From NCBI GenBank assembly GCA_945980015.1, contig CAMFQI010000074.1, positions 1 through 6,511 of the forward strand: a DNA stretch of 6,511 bases, in the 5' to 3' direction. The notes under the pieces are model-generated. The model had not been told where the DNA came from and ran no database searches. It saw only the letters and a list, made by a program, of their open reading frames with translations. A program made the position numbers and the translations under genes. Below are positions 6,249 to 6,511 of this stretch, piece by piece. How positions within the stretch are numbered: position 1 is the first letter of the stretch; every line of letters starts with the position of its first letter. This DNA comes from an uncultured Eubacterium sp. Its GTDB lineage: Bacteria > Bacillota > Clostridia > Oscillospirales > Acutalibacteraceae.

Positions 6249-6511
6249 TACTGCTCGCCTCCCTCTTCTTTTTTAACAAACTTGCACTTTACCGGAAGCT
6301 TGTTTGCGGCAAGTCTCATAGCCTCGCGAGCAACCTCCTCGCTAACGCCTGCAAGCTCAAACATAACCTTACCCGGCTTAACTACTGCTACCCAGTAGTC
6401 AACGTTACCTTTACCTTTACCCATACGAGTATCGGCAGGTCTTGCTGTAATCGGCTTGTCTGGGAAAATCTTAATCCAAACTTTACCGCCACGCTTTGTA
6501 TAACGGGTCAT
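6248..6511 (-). CDS. rplP: Large-subunit ribosomal protein uL16, C-terminal 87 codons (5' end outside window)
   Basis: L16 lies near the A site and the peptidyl transferase centre of the 50S subunit. The visible part reads [20 protein letters not shown], then [19 protein letters not shown] (29-47 of the fragment), the second L16 signature, and [23 protein letters not shown] (51-73). The arginine of RMGKGKG corresponds to the one hydroxylated by YcfD in E. coli; nothing here shows that it is modified. The first Met at the window edge is internal: full-length L16 has about 140-145 residues, so about 53-57 N-terminal residues lie beyond 6511. The TAA overlaps the rpmC start by one base. Confidence 0.96.
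   Translation of the reverse strand: MTRYTKRGGKVWIKIFPDKPITARPADTRMGKGKGNVDYWVAVVKPGKVMFELAGVSEEVAREAMRLAANKLPVKCKFVKKEEGGEQ

Overview
The window is a piece of the conserved S10-spc ribosomal protein cluster, with every real gene on the minus strand (transcription runs from position 6511 towards 1). Gene order in the direction of transcription is rplP (5' part cut off), rpmC, rpsQ, rplN, rplX, rplE, rpsZ (zinc-type S14), rpsH, rplF, rplR, rpsE, rpmD, rplO, secY, adk (3' part cut off). That makes 15 genes, 13 of them complete.

The organism is a bacterium of the Firmicutes, most likely class Clostridia and possibly a Ruminococcus/Oscillospiraceae-like gut anaerobe. Four things point this way: secY is followed directly by adk, as is usual in Firmicutes; S14 is the short four-cysteine zinc form; strong AAGGAGG ribosome binding sites precede almost every gene; and base composition is moderate with many A/T-ending codons. 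The class is fairly secure. The family is an impression from the protein sequences and was not tested by any search.

Layout: 6511-5773 is the end of the S10 operon (L16, L29, S17). 5772-5666 is the only sizeable gap, 107 nt, AT-rich, with an inverted repeat just upstream of the rplN ribosome binding site. It sits where the S10/spc boundary and the spc promoter lie in E. coli. 5665-1669 is a tightly packed run of ten ribosomal protein genes (L14, L24, L5, S14, S8, L6, L18, S5, L30, L15) with gaps of 12-36 nt. 1668-319 is secY, the membrane channel of the Sec translocon. 301-1 is the first 100 codons of adenylate kinase. No gene-free stretch exceeds 107 nt, and no terminator, tRNA, mobile element, CRISPR array or foreign gene is visible.

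The genes serve one purpose: the L and S proteins build the two ribosomal subunits, SecY is the channel that ribosomes and SecA feed with exported and membrane proteins, and adenylate kinase balances the adenine nucleotide pool. All 14 visible stop codons are TAA, and at most junctions the stop codon touches or overlaps the next Shine-Dalgarno sequence, which suggests translational coupling. Three genes are best read with starts that differ from the longest reading frame or are not ATG: rplN (GTG at 5665), rpsZ (GTG at 4395) and rpmD (ATG at 2302).

I found no undescribed biological system here. The most interesting item is the rpsQ-rplN gap, a candidate internal promoter or autoregulatory leader; next is an unusual cysteine spacing at the C-terminus of L24.
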